62,150 nucleotides of DNA from JAUVZF01 sp964539385 (GTDB lineage: Bacteria; Planctomycetota; Phycisphaerae; FEN-1346): NCBI GenBank assembly GCA_964539385.1, contig CAZIJC010000008.1:1-62150 (forward strand), in the 5' to 3' direction. Shown here piece by piece: positions 39,125 to 47,142 of the stretch. The notes under the pieces are model-generated. The model had not been told where the DNA came from. It did no database searches and was given only the letters and a program-made list of their open reading frames with translations. The number at the start of each line of letters is the position of its first letter. The first letter of the stretch is position 1. The position numbers were made by a program, and so were the translations under genes.

Positions 39125-40870
39125 ATGCCGGCAACCGAACTGTTCCGCGACATCGCCAATCAGACCGGGGAGACGGAGTTCTTCACGCCGGTGCCCGACG
39201 GCTACCAGCCCGGCCGCACCAAGTACGTGATCGTCTTCGGCACGGTGATGAGCGGTCTGGGCAAGGGCATCTTCGCCTCCAGTCTGGCCAAACTGCTCCA
39301 GGACCGGGGCCTGCGGGTTGCGCCGATCAAACTCGAAGGCTACCTCAACATCGACTCCGGCACACTCAACCCGTACCGCCACGGCGAGGTCTTCGTTCTC
39401 GACGACGGCATGGAGACCGACATGGACCTGGGCACGTACGAGCGGATGCTCGACCAGGACCTGACGCGGGACAACTTTGTGACGAACGGCCAGATCTTCT
39501 GGGCCGTCCTCGAACGCGAACGGCGCGGCGAGTACCTCGGACGCGACGTCCAGATCCTGCCACACGTCACGGGCGAAGTGAAACGCAAACTCCGCGACCT
39601 GGCCGTCAAGACCGCGGCCGACGTCGTCTTCGTCGAGATCGGCGGCACCGCGGGCGACTTCGAGAACGCCTGCTACATCGAGGCGATGAGGGAACTGGCC
39701 TACGAGGAAGGACCGGAGAACGTCTGTTTCGTCGCCCTGACGTTCATCCTCGAACCCAGCATCCTCGGCGAACAGAAATCCAAGGCCGCTCAACTCGGCA
39801 TCAAGCGCCTGCTGGAGATGGGCATCCAGCCGCACATCATCGCCTGCCGCGCCGCCAAGCCCGTTACCGACAAGATTCGCGAGAAACTCTCGATCTACAC
39901 CAGCGTGCCCATGTCGCGCGTCATCTCGATGCACGACGAGTCGTCCATCTACCTGCTGCCCACGCGCCTGCAGCGCGACCAGGTGGACCGGCAGGTCGTC
40001 CACATTCTGAACCTGAACGACCGCGTGGACCCGCGCGCCGAGCAGAAGGGCACGCGCACGTGGGAGGGGTTCTGCCGCCGTATCCGCGACCCGAAACACG
40101 AGGTCACGATCGCCGTCACCGGCAAGTACACCGCCGTCCGCGACAGTTACGCCAGTTTGCTGAAGGCCGTCGAGCACGCCGGCGCCCGCCTCCAGACCCA
40201 CTGTAACGTCCGGTGGGTCGATACGACCGACCTGACCGAAGACGGTGCCGCCACCGCCCTGGAGGGTGCCGACGGCGTCATCGTGCCCGGCGGGTTCGGC
40301 GTCCGCGGCGCCGAGGGCAAGATCGCTTGCGTCCGCTACGCGCGCGAGAACGTCGTGCCGTATCTCGGTCTGTGTTTCGGCTTCCAGATGGCCGTCGTCG
40401 AGTTCGCGCGGAACGTGTGCGGCCTCCAGGGCGCCGACTCCACCGAGATCGCCGCCGGCACGCCGCACCCCGTCATCGACCTGCTGCCGGAGCAATACGA
40501 GGTCGAGGGGCTGGGCGGGACGATGCGCCTGGGCGGCAGCGACGTCGAGGTGGCCCCCGGCACGCTGGCCGCCAAGATGTTCGGCGGCGCCGAGACGGTC
40601 CGCCTCCGGTTCCGCCATCGGTACGAGGTCAACCCGGAGTACATCGACCGTCTCACGGGCGCCGGGCTGGTCTTTTCCGGCAAGGCGCCCGGTCAGCCGA
40701 TCATGCAGATTCTGGAACTCTCGGACCATCCGTACTTTGTCGCGACGCAGTCGCACCCGGAGTTCACGAGCCGGCCGCTCAGGCCCTCGCCGTTCTACAC
40801 GGGCCTGGTCGCCGCCGCCCTGGGACGAAATGCCGTTGGACCGGTCGATGCAAACCCAAGCAGGAGGTGA
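39125..40870 (+). CDS. pyrG: CTP synthase, divergent form
   Basis: 581 residues. The N-terminal synthetase domain has SGLGKGIFASSLAKLLQ (P-loop), HGEVFVLDDGMETDMDLG and VEIGGTAGDFE (Mg-binding acidic residues). The C-terminal class I glutaminase has VPGGFGVRG, nucleophile Cys417 in GLCFGFQ and the His-Pro-Glu triad end SHPEFTSRP. It makes CTP from UTP, ATP and glutamine. Compared with the common form, the normally near-invariant KLDPYxNxDPGTMSP segment reads KLEGYLNIDSGTLNP and the UTP motif KTKPTQHSV reads QKSKAAQLGI, so it belongs to a divergent branch. The position after kdsB supports its role in CMP-Kdo supply. Confidence 0.95.
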   Translation: MPATELFRDIANQTGETEFFTPVPDGYQPGRTKYVIVFGTVMSGLGKGIFASSLAKLLQDRGLRVAPIKLEGYLNIDSGTLNPYRHGEVFVLDDGMETDMDLGTYERMLDQDLTRDNFVTNGQIFWAVLERERRGEYLGRDVQILPHVTGEVKRKLRDLAVKTAADVVFVEIGGTAGDFENACYIEAMRELAYEEGPENVCFVALTFILEPSILGEQKSKAAQLGIKRLLEMGIQPHIIACRAAKPVTDKIREKLSIYTSVPMSRVISMHDESSIYLLPTRLQRDQVDRQVVHILNLNDRVDPRAEQKGTRTWEGFCRRIRDPKHEVTIAVTGKYTAVRDSYASLLKAVEHAGARLQTHCNVRWVDTTDLTEDGAATALEGADGVIVPGGFGVRGAEGKIACVRYARENVVPYLGLCFGFQMAVVEFARNVCGLQGADSTEIAAGTPHPVIDLLPEQYEVEGLGGTMRLGGSDVEVAPGTLAAKMFGGAETVRLRFRHRYEVNPEYIDRLTGAGLVFSGKAPGQPIMQILELSDHPYFVATQSHPEFTSRPLRPSPFYTGLVAAALGRNAVGPVDANPSRR

Positions 40871-40876
40871 CAGCAC

Positions 40877-41305
40877 ATGACCGACGCAGACACAACACCC
40901 CCCGAACCGTCGGGCGCAGATCAGCCCCCGACCGAGGAACCCAAGATTCACGTGGATTCCGACTGGAAGCAGGAGGCCCAGGCCGAGAAAGAGCGCCTGG
41001 CACGCGAAGCCGAGACGGCCGAGCCGTCGGGGGCCGGCGGCCCGGAGGCCGAGCAGGCGCTGCCGGCAGCCTCGTTCGCGGGGCTCATTCAGATGCTTGC
41101 GACCCAGGCGGCCATCTTCATGTCCGACCAGCGGGACCCGCAAACCGGCCAGCCGCTCCGGCACCTTGACCTGGCGAAGCACAACATCGACCTGTTGGGT
41201 GTCCTGGAGGAAAAGACGAGGGGCAACCTGACCGACGACGAGAAGAAAGCGCTGGATCGCCTGCTCTATGAATTGCGCATGATGTACGTGAGCGCGGCGT
41301 CGTAG
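40877..41305 (+). CDS. DUF1844 family protein
   Basis: 142 residues. The N-terminal 60 residues are acidic and Pro-rich (disordered). The conserved domain follows: FAGLIQMLATQAAIFMSDQR, HLDLAKHNIDLLGVLEEKT and RGNLTDDEKKALDRLLYELR, then MMYV, the DUF1844 signature. Function unknown. It begins 6 nt after pyrG and is surely in the same operon; an AGGAGG site overlaps the pyrG stop. Confidence 0.9.
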   Translation: MTDADTTPPEPSGADQPPTEEPKIHVDSDWKQEAQAEKERLAREAETAEPSGAGGPEAEQALPAASFAGLIQMLATQAAIFMSDQRDPQTGQPLRHLDLAKHNIDLLGVLEEKTRGNLTDDEKKALDRLLYELRMMYVSAAS

Positions 41306-41375
41306 GCTTGCGGCGTCAACGTCGATGCCATATAGGCAAGTCGTAGCGCGGTGCATGCCGCCGGAAGGGCAGGGC

Positions 41376-42230
41376 ATGAGACGCGAGGAGACTGCGCACG
41401 TCGCCGTCGCAACGGTGGCGGCACTGGCGGGGCTGCTCGCCGGCTGCGGGGACGGCCAATCCGCCGACCGGGCCGAGCGGCCGTTGCTTACCGCGGAGCA
41501 GGAGATTCAGATCGGCCGGGCGGCGGCCCCCCATCTCGAACGGCTCGCCGGCGGGCGGCTTGAGAATCTCGCCGTCGAGGCCTACGTTCGCACCATCGGC
41601 CAGCGCGTGGCCCGGTCCACACCGAGGCGCGAACTGCCGTACCGGTTTGCCGTGCTCGACACCGCCGACGTCCGGGCCTTCGCGCTGCCCGGCGGATTGG
41701 TTTACCTGACTCGCGGCCTTCTGGCGAGCCTCAAGACCGAGAGCCAATTGGCGGCCGCGCTCGCCCATCAGTTGGCTCACATCAACGCGCGGCACGTGGT
41801 TCGGTCGCTGTGCGGCAAGTGCGGCAAGTGCGGCAAGGCGCTACTGCTGGACGCCGTCGCCGCCGCCCAGCCGACGACCGCCGGCAGCGATGCCCGCCGG
41901 CGCACCGAGACGCTTGCCCGTCTGGCCGAGGTGATCCACGAACACGAGTACGAGGCCGACACCGAGGCGGCGGCCGACCGCCTGGGGCTGGATTACCTCG
42001 TTGCCGCAGGCTACAATCCATCCGGCATGGTTGCCTTTCTGGAGGTTCCGGCGCGGAGCGCGGCGCCCGATGTGCCTGCCGCTCGCATCACGGATTCCGG
42101 CAGCCGCGCCGGCCGCATCCGTAGAATCGTCGAACAAAAATATCGGGGCTGCGGCGGCCGCGTGGCCGATGAAGAGTATAGAGGCGAGGTGCTCGACCGA
42201 CTTGGTGGCCCGATAGTCCCTGCTCGATGA
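41376..42230 (+). CDS. M48-family-like lipoprotein with altered active site (HQxxH)
   Basis: 284 residues from ATG 41376 (GGAAGGG upstream), with lipobox GLLAGC. It keeps the M48 (Ste24/BepA-like) layout: LLTAEQEIQIGRAAAPHL, VLDTADVRAFALPGGLVYLT, LAHQLAHINARHV, then YEADTEAAADRLGLDYLVAA and GYNPSGMVAFLE. The catalytic zinc motif HExxH reads HQLAH (His131-Gln132-x-x-His135), so the general-base Glu is replaced. Zinc could still bind, but proteolysis is unlikely; it is probably a pseudopeptidase or chaperone in the periplasm. A CGKCGKCGK insert, encoded by a 9-nt tandem repeat, follows the motif. Confidence 0.85.
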   Translation: MRREETAHVAVATVAALAGLLAGCGDGQSADRAERPLLTAEQEIQIGRAAAPHLERLAGGRLENLAVEAYVRTIGQRVARSTPRRELPYRFAVLDTADVRAFALPGGLVYLTRGLLASLKTESQLAAALAHQLAHINARHVVRSLCGKCGKCGKALLLDAVAAAQPTTAGSDARRRTETLARLAEVIHEHEYEADTEAAADRLGLDYLVAAGYNPSGMVAFLEVPARSAAPDVPAARITDSGSRAGRIRRIVEQKYRGCGGRVADEEYRGEVLDRLGGPIVPAR

Positions 42231-42259
42231 TGGGCCGACGCCCTGAACGGAGAGGTTCC

Positions 42260-43258
42260 ATGCCGATGCCGAAGCGTCTTGGCTGGCTCGTTGCCCTGGC
42301 GGTTGTTCCGGCCTTAGCGGGCTGCGGCGGCGCCGCGGCGCTGCGCCGTGAGGCGGAGGCGACGTGCCGGCACCTGGCGGCCGCTCGCCGCAGCGAGCCG
42401 CGTGTGGAGATCGGCCCCGCCGAGCCGGCGCCTTCGGCCGACCGGCCCAGGTCGGTCGTTTACTTTGCGCCGCGCGAGGCGCCCGCTGCCCCGGCGGCCG
42501 CCGACGCGGCGCCTGCCGCCAGGACGGCGCCCGAGCGGCCGGCCGCGACGCCGGCGTCGATTGAGGCGGCCTCCTTCGGCGACGTCCTTAAGAGCGACCT
42601 TCGCGAAACGCCGCGACAAATCTGGAGCGGGACGAAACACGCCTTCGCCAAACCCGAAAACCTTCTCATCCTGGGCGCGGCGTTCGGCGCCGACCGCATC
42701 GTCCGGCACAACCTCGACAGCCGCATCCGCGACGACTTCCGCCACGACGACACGAGCCTTGACGAGACGGGCGATTTCGGCACGGTCATCGGCAACCCGG
42801 CCCTCCACTTCGGCATCGCCGGCGCGTGGTACCTCGGCGCCGTTCGTCAGGGCGACGCCAGGCACCACGCGATGAGCAAGACGATGATCGAGGCCCTGGC
42901 CGTCAACGCGCTCACGACCGGCCTGCTCAAGGTGTCGATGAACGATCGGTCGCCGAACGGCGAGAGGTACGGGTGGCCGTCGGGCCATACGTCGTCCTCG
43001 GTCTGTTTCGCGGCGGTGATGCACCAATACTACGGGTGGAAGGCCGGCGTGCCGTTGTACCTGCTGGCCGGCTATTCGGCCGCCACCCGCCTGGAGGACC
43101 GGGAACACGATCTGTCGGATCTGGTTTTCGGGGCGGCCCTCGGATGGGTGGTCGGTCACAGTGTTGCCAAGGGCGAGTTGCCCGAAGTCGCCGGGTTCCA
43201 CGTCTTGCCGTACGGCGGGCCGGGGGCGGGCGGCCTCATGCTCATGAAGCAATGGTAA
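42260..43258 (+). CDS. PAP2-family phosphatase-like lipoprotein
   Basis: 332 residues from ATG 42260 (GGAGAGG upstream), lipobox VPALAGC. An Ala/Pro-rich linker (about 60-110) precedes a PAP2 domain with the three phosphatase motifs: KVSMNDRSP, PSGHTSS, and AATRLEDREHDLSD (catalytic His in the last two). Residues match the vanadium-peroxidase/PAP2 fold, which removes phosphate from lipid phosphates such as undecaprenyl pyrophosphate or phosphatidic acid. The membrane helices are short and few, so it may act from the periplasmic side as an outer-membrane-linked protein. Substrate unknown. Confidence 0.87.
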   Translation: MPMPKRLGWLVALAVVPALAGCGGAAALRREAEATCRHLAAARRSEPRVEIGPAEPAPSADRPRSVVYFAPREAPAAPAAADAAPAARTAPERPAATPASIEAASFGDVLKSDLRETPRQIWSGTKHAFAKPENLLILGAAFGADRIVRHNLDSRIRDDFRHDDTSLDETGDFGTVIGNPALHFGIAGAWYLGAVRQGDARHHAMSKTMIEALAVNALTTGLLKVSMNDRSPNGERYGWPSGHTSSSVCFAAVMHQYYGWKAGVPLYLLAGYSAATRLEDREHDLSDLVFGAALGWVVGHSVAKGELPEVAGFHVLPYGGPGAGGLMLMKQW

Positions 43259-43333
43259 CGGGTGCGAAGGCGTCCGGCGAATCGTCCGAACCCGCCGCCT
43301 CCGACGGCGGGTTGTCTTTGAGGTAATCGACCC

Positions 43334-44851
43334 ATGCGACAGGCCGCCCTCGTCATCGGGTTGCTGGCCTTCACCATCGGGCCATGCGAGAAGCCGGTGC
43401 CCGAACCGACCGCCGACGCGCCGCCGATCCTGGTCACGGGCAACCTCAACAACCTCTACGTTGCCGTCGCGGGGCGGGACGCCGACGTCTCGGGCTTTCG
43501 ATACTGGCAGAGGGACGCCCAGGGGATGTGGCACGAGGGACGATTCGCCCGCGGCAGCCCTGCGGCGGTGGCCGCCTGGCGCGAGGACCTGCTCGTCTTC
43601 TTCCCGAGCGGCCGCTGGGGACGGTTCGGCCTCGGCCGGCCCGTGATCGAGCCGTCGCCGGTCCAGGCCTGGACGCCGGTTGCGGCCTGCGAAGACGGCA
43701 CCAGCGCCGACGCCTTCGGCTACAACAGCGCGGGCGACCCGTTCTACGCCAGGTACCAGGACGGCACGTGGACGGCGGCGCAGGTGGAGGCGGGCGTCGA
43801 ACGTGAGAAGATGATGGACCCCCGGGCCGTTCGCTTCGGCGGCAGGCTCTTTCTGCTCTGGCGCGAGGAAGTGCCGACGCTGACCGGGCCGGCGCCGGAC
43901 GTGCGCCTTCGGTTCCTCACACTGGGCACTGACGGCTGGCACGGGCCGATTACGTCGCGCCTGCGCGTGGGGTCGGCACTGCATGTGGCGGCCGATGACG
44001 AGACGATGGTGGGCCTCTTCCTGAAAGACGCCCCCGACCAGACCGCCGGGCAATGGATGCTGGCCACGTACGCGGTCGCCGACGAGGACTGGCACGAGAT
44101 AGGCCCGGTTACCGGGACGGTGCCCCGGGGGCCCGTCGGGCTGGGGCGGTCGGGCCCGCACTTTTTCGTTGCCGCCATCGCCGACGCCGAGCCCGTCGTT
44201 GCGCCGTTGGACGTGGCCGGCGCGCGGGTCGGAGCGTTCACGCCGGTGGGTGCCCGGGCGCGCGCTGCCGACGGGGACGGGACCGGCTACGGGCCGCTTC
44301 TGCTGTTCACCTTTACGGCGTTTGCCGCACTGCTGATCCTGGCGAGTTGGCGCCGAGGGCGAGCGGCGGCGCCGCCGCCCGTCGAAGGGCAAGACCTCGT
44401 CCACGCGCCGTTGCTGAGGCGTGCCGTGGCGATCGGAATCGACTACCTGGCGGTCAGCCTGCTCGTCGTGCCGGTCATGGTCGAACTGCTGCCGGAGATG
44501 CCGGACCAACTGCTTCGGGGCGAGCCGATCCCCTGGCGGGAGATGGCGGTGCTGCACCTCGTCCGGCTGGGCGTCATCCTGGTTTACTTCACGCTCGCCG
44601 AGGCCGTCTCGGGCCGGACACTGGGCAAGGCGCTGATGAGGCTCCAGGTCCGCAGCGAGTCGGGCGCTCCCGTCTCGGCGTGGCAGGCGCTCGTGAGAAC
44701 GCTGCTGCGCCCCGTCGATGAATTGCCCGCCCTGTACCTGGTGGGCCTGGTCCTGATCCTGAGCGGCGCGAAGCGCCAGCGTCTTGGCGATCGTCTTGCC
44801 CACACCGTCGTAGTCGTGTCGAAACGTACCGAGCCCGCCGCCGGATCCTGA
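43334..44851 (+). CDS. RDD-family membrane protein with long extracytoplasmic domain
   Basis: 505 residues. A signal segment is followed by a large beta-rich domain (about 30-310) with repeated W-containing strands (GFRYWQRDAQGMWHEGRF, VAAWREDLLVFFPSGRWG, LRFLTLGTDGWHGPI), like a propeller. A TM helix (LLLFTFTAFAALLILAS) then leads to an RDD domain: APLLRRAVAIGIDYLAVSLL, then LAEAVSGRTLGKALMRLQV with further TM helices. RDD proteins include Na+/H+ antiporter-like and transport-associated members; function here is open. It is the last gene before the mraZ promoter region. Confidence 0.8.
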   Translation: MRQAALVIGLLAFTIGPCEKPVPEPTADAPPILVTGNLNNLYVAVAGRDADVSGFRYWQRDAQGMWHEGRFARGSPAAVAAWREDLLVFFPSGRWGRFGLGRPVIEPSPVQAWTPVAACEDGTSADAFGYNSAGDPFYARYQDGTWTAAQVEAGVEREKMMDPRAVRFGGRLFLLWREEVPTLTGPAPDVRLRFLTLGTDGWHGPITSRLRVGSALHVAADDETMVGLFLKDAPDQTAGQWMLATYAVADEDWHEIGPVTGTVPRGPVGLGRSGPHFFVAAIADAEPVVAPLDVAGARVGAFTPVGARARAADGDGTGYGPLLLFTFTAFAALLILASWRRGRAAAPPPVEGQDLVHAPLLRRAVAIGIDYLAVSLLVVPVMVELLPEMPDQLLRGEPIPWREMAVLHLVRLGVILVYFTLAEAVSGRTLGKALMRLQVRSESGAPVSAWQALVRTLLRPVDELPALYLVGLVLILSGAKRQRLGDRLAHTVVVVSKRTEPAAGS

Positions 44852-44920
44852 TCCCTCCCCATGGGTGCTCCGCGCTGATGGGCGTGGAGTCGGCGCAACA
44901 AGTTCCCAAAAGGTGGATCG

Positions 44921-44934
44921 AGAAAATATTTTCT
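44921..44934. promoter_or_regulatory. AT-rich 14-bp palindrome upstream of mraZ
   Basis: AGAAAATATTTTCT is a perfect palindrome in an otherwise GC-rich 358-bp spacer, about 290 bp before the mraZ start. It may be an operator or a curved-DNA site. Confidence 0.35.
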
Positions 44935-45057
44935 TTCCTTTCGACACTGGCCGTAATGCTCAACCGATAGTGGGCGGACGCGGCCGGACCTACCGTTTGT
45001 AGTATGCTGATCCAGCCTGCTTATTATCCGCTGACCTGGGGGGCCGGAAAAAAGGTC

Positions 45058-45085
45058 TTGACTCGTTTTTCTGGTGGTGTAGGGT
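45058..45085 (+). promoter_or_regulatory. Probable promoter of the dcw cluster
   Basis: TTGACT (45058-45063), a 16-nt spacer and TAGGGT (45080-45085), followed by a 110-nt leader. TGGG-containing steps (GGGTGGGTG, AGTGGGGAG) lie between the -10 and mraZ; MraZ is known to bind TGGG-type repeats before its own gene, so autoregulation is plausible. Confidence 0.4.
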
Positions 45086-45209
45086 GGGTGATGAAGACGA
45101 TGAAAACTGCTGCAAAACAAGTCGTGCGCCCCACCCACGCCGAGCCGGCGCGGGTCGCCCTGTTGCCCGGGGCGTGAGGGCGGGGAAGCCCAGCAGTGGG
45201 GAGTCAGGC

Positions 45210-45701
45210 GTGGCAGACCTGAACGGGCACTACTTTCACACGCTTGATGCCAAGTCTCGGCTGACGATCCCGGCCAGACTGCGCGCGGGCATTAACCGAA
45301 GGAGAGAGGGCTACGGCTTCGTCGCCATCTGCAACTTGGATAATGCGTTGTCTCTCTATACGCCGAGCCGCTACGAGGAAATCGCTCCGCAGTTCGACGC
45401 GAGTTCGCGAACGGACCCCAACGTGCGGAACTTCGAACTGATAACCTATGGCTTGGCGGTAGACCTTGAGATGGACCGGATGGGCCGCGTCCTGATCCCG
45501 GACAACCTGATGGAGGAGTGCGGCCTCTCGGCTAGAGAGGTGGTCGTCGCTGGCGTCAAGGATCACATTGAGGTATGGCCGAGCGACAGGTGGGAGTCGC
45601 ATATCAAGGAGCAGAAGGCGAAGCGGGCCGCACTGGCGAAGCAGGTGCTGATGCACAAGAAGAAGAAGGCGCCGCCGCCGGCGGAAGAAGGTTCCCCATA
45701 G
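45210..45701 (+). CDS. mraZ: Transcriptional regulator / dcw first gene MraZ
   Basis: 163 residues from GTG 45210 (GGGGAG 8 nt upstream). Two SpoVT-AbrB-like halves: GHYFHTLDAKSRLTIPARLR and, after LEMDRMGRVLIPDNLMEE, AREVVVAGVKDHIEVWPSDR. It lacks a Met start but the MraZ N-terminus fits only this position. MraZ is a DNA-binding ring protein that represses its own operon in E. coli and marks the start of dcw clusters. The C-terminal tail (HKKKKAPPPAEE) is basic. A hairpin follows the stop. Confidence 0.95.
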   Translation: MADLNGHYFHTLDAKSRLTIPARLRAGINRRREGYGFVAICNLDNALSLYTPSRYEEIAPQFDASSRTDPNVRNFELITYGLAVDLEMDRMGRVLIPDNLMEECGLSAREVVVAGVKDHIEVWPSDRWESHIKEQKAKRAALAKQVLMHKKKKAPPPAEEGSP

Positions 45702-45714
45702 CCCCCTTGGGGGT

Positions 45715-45738
45715 TGCCTGGGTCGCTTAGGCGACCCG
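45715..45738 (+). terminator. Hairpin after mraZ, possible attenuator
   Basis: CCTGGGTCGC-TTAG-GCGACCCGGG, ten pairs with one G.T, preceded by the small hairpin CCCCC-TT-GGGGG and followed by CGGCCCTTTATT. The T-tract is short, so it may only partly end transcription between mraZ and the rest of the cluster. Confidence 0.5.
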
Positions 45739-45874
45739 GGCGGCCCTTTATTGAAAAGTGAACGGCTGCGAGAGCGAGGGCGCCGGTCGGACTCGTGCCG
45801 GCGCCGCGACCGGATCCGATGCCGGCGAGGTCCAGCGAGGGGCACCTTGCGGCACGAGGCGCGGGAGGTGAAAC

Positions 45875-46114
45875 GTGCAACGACATGCGGACGCACAAGG
45901 TTGGGACGTGCTGCGACAGGCGATGGAAGCGCCCAACGCGGAGGCGTATCTGGCAGAGGGCGGGCGGCACCGCGAGGTGCGCCGGCTCCAGACGCGTCTG
46001 CGGCAGCTCCAGTCGCGCGGCGGCGCGTATCGCGGCGTGGAACTCAGCGACGACGTCGGCGCACTGCTCGCACGCCTGGAAGCAGGGGCCGCGCTGAGCA
46101 CATTGGTGCATTGA
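45875..46114 (+). CDS. Small hypothetical protein in the dcw cluster
   Basis: 79 residues from GTG 45875, preceded by GGGAGGTGAAAC, one of the best ribosome binding sites here. The sequence is helical and charged: YLAEGGRHREVRRLQTRLRQ, then LQSRGGAYRGVELSDDVGALLARLEAG. No family recognised. It stops 18 nt before rsmH. Reading, spacing and the strong site argue that it is a true gene co-expressed with rsmH; a short coiled coil is possible. Confidence 0.65.
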   Translation: MQRHADAQGWDVLRQAMEAPNAEAYLAEGGRHREVRRLQTRLRQLQSRGGAYRGVELSDDVGALLARLEAGAALSTLVH

Positions 46115-46132
46115 CTGTAAGGTGGGGTCCGC

Positions 46133-47041
46133 GTGGGGACGCAAGCCGGGCATGTGCCGGTCATGCTCGAGGAGGTGATCGAGCATCTGGCGCCCCGGCC
46201 CGGTCAGGTTATCCTTGACGGAACGGCCGGGGGCGGGGGGTACGCGGCGGCGTTGCTCGAGCGGATTCGGCCCGGTGGCCGACTCGTCTTGCTGGATCGG
46301 GATAGTGGGGCCCTGGAGCGTTTGATCGCCCGATTCGGGCGCTGCGGGGATGTCAGGTATTTTCACGCCAACTTCTGCGATTTCGACGAGGTGCTGTCCG
46401 AAATCGAGCAGGAGCAAATCGACGGTGCCACACTTGACTTGGGACTTTCGAGTCCGCAACTGGCCGACGCGGACAGGGGATTCAGTTTCGAGGCGCCCGG
46501 CCTGCTCGACATGCGTTACGACCGGAGCCAGGCGCTCACGGCCGCCGAGATCGTCAACCACTGGCCCGCCGACCGCCTGGCCTCGATCTTCCGCGATTAC
46601 GGCGACCAGCCGTTTGCCAGGCGGATCGCGAAGGCCATCATCCGGGCGCGGCGCCGCCGCTCGATCCGCCGGACCGATGAGTTGGCCGAGACGGTGGCTG
46701 CGGCGGTCCCGGCGGCCTGGCGAAGAAAGCAGAAGATTCATCCGGCAACTCGCGTCTTTCAATCGATTCGAATCGCCGTTAATAATGAATACGGCAGCCT
46801 GAACACGTTCCTTGACAAGATATTTGACTACATAAAACCCGGCGGCCGCGTGGCCATCGTCGCGTTCCACAGCGGAGAGGACCGCATCGTGAAGACCCGT
46901 TTTCGCGAGGCGGCGAGCAGGGGCCTGGTAACGCTGCCCGTCACCAGGCCGATTACGCCTACGCCACGGGAGGTGAAGGCGAACCCGCGCTCGCGCAGCG
47001 GTCGTCTAAGAGTTGCCGTCCGCCTCGCCGCCGCCGGTTGA
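46133..47041 (+). CDS. rsmH: 16S rRNA (cytosine(1402)-N4)-methyltransferase RsmH (MraW)
   Basis: 302 residues from GTG 46133 (AAGGTGGGG upstream). HVPVMLEEVIEHLAP and GTAGGGGYAAALLER form the start and AdoMet site; LDLGLSSPQLADADRGFSF, DMRYDRSQ, RVFQSIRIAVNNEYGSL and AIVAFHSGEDRIVK are family blocks. It methylates C1402 at the ribosomal P site. One small oddity: the usual FHSLEDR is FHSGEDR. The gene keeps its normal dcw place after mraZ, apart from the inserted small ORF. Confidence 0.96.
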   Translation: MGTQAGHVPVMLEEVIEHLAPRPGQVILDGTAGGGGYAAALLERIRPGGRLVLLDRDSGALERLIARFGRCGDVRYFHANFCDFDEVLSEIEQEQIDGATLDLGLSSPQLADADRGFSFEAPGLLDMRYDRSQALTAAEIVNHWPADRLASIFRDYGDQPFARRIAKAIIRARRRRSIRRTDELAETVAAAVPAAWRRKQKIHPATRVFQSIRIAVNNEYGSLNTFLDKIFDYIKPGGRVAIVAFHSGEDRIVKTRFREAASRGLVTLPVTRPITPTPREVKANPRSRSGRLRVAVRLAAAG

Positions 47042-47142
47042 GCATAGAGAGGACGCCTTCCCGGAGCGTTGCCGGCCCGCGGGGCTGCGGGGGCGTCGAA
47101 CGTGGGGATCCGTGGGGCACGCCGCATAGAAGAGGTGAGGAT

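Noticed and set aside
39029..41377. 782-codon minus-strand frame opposite pyrG
   Set aside because: Shadow of pyrG and the DUF1844 gene; no family motifs in the translation.
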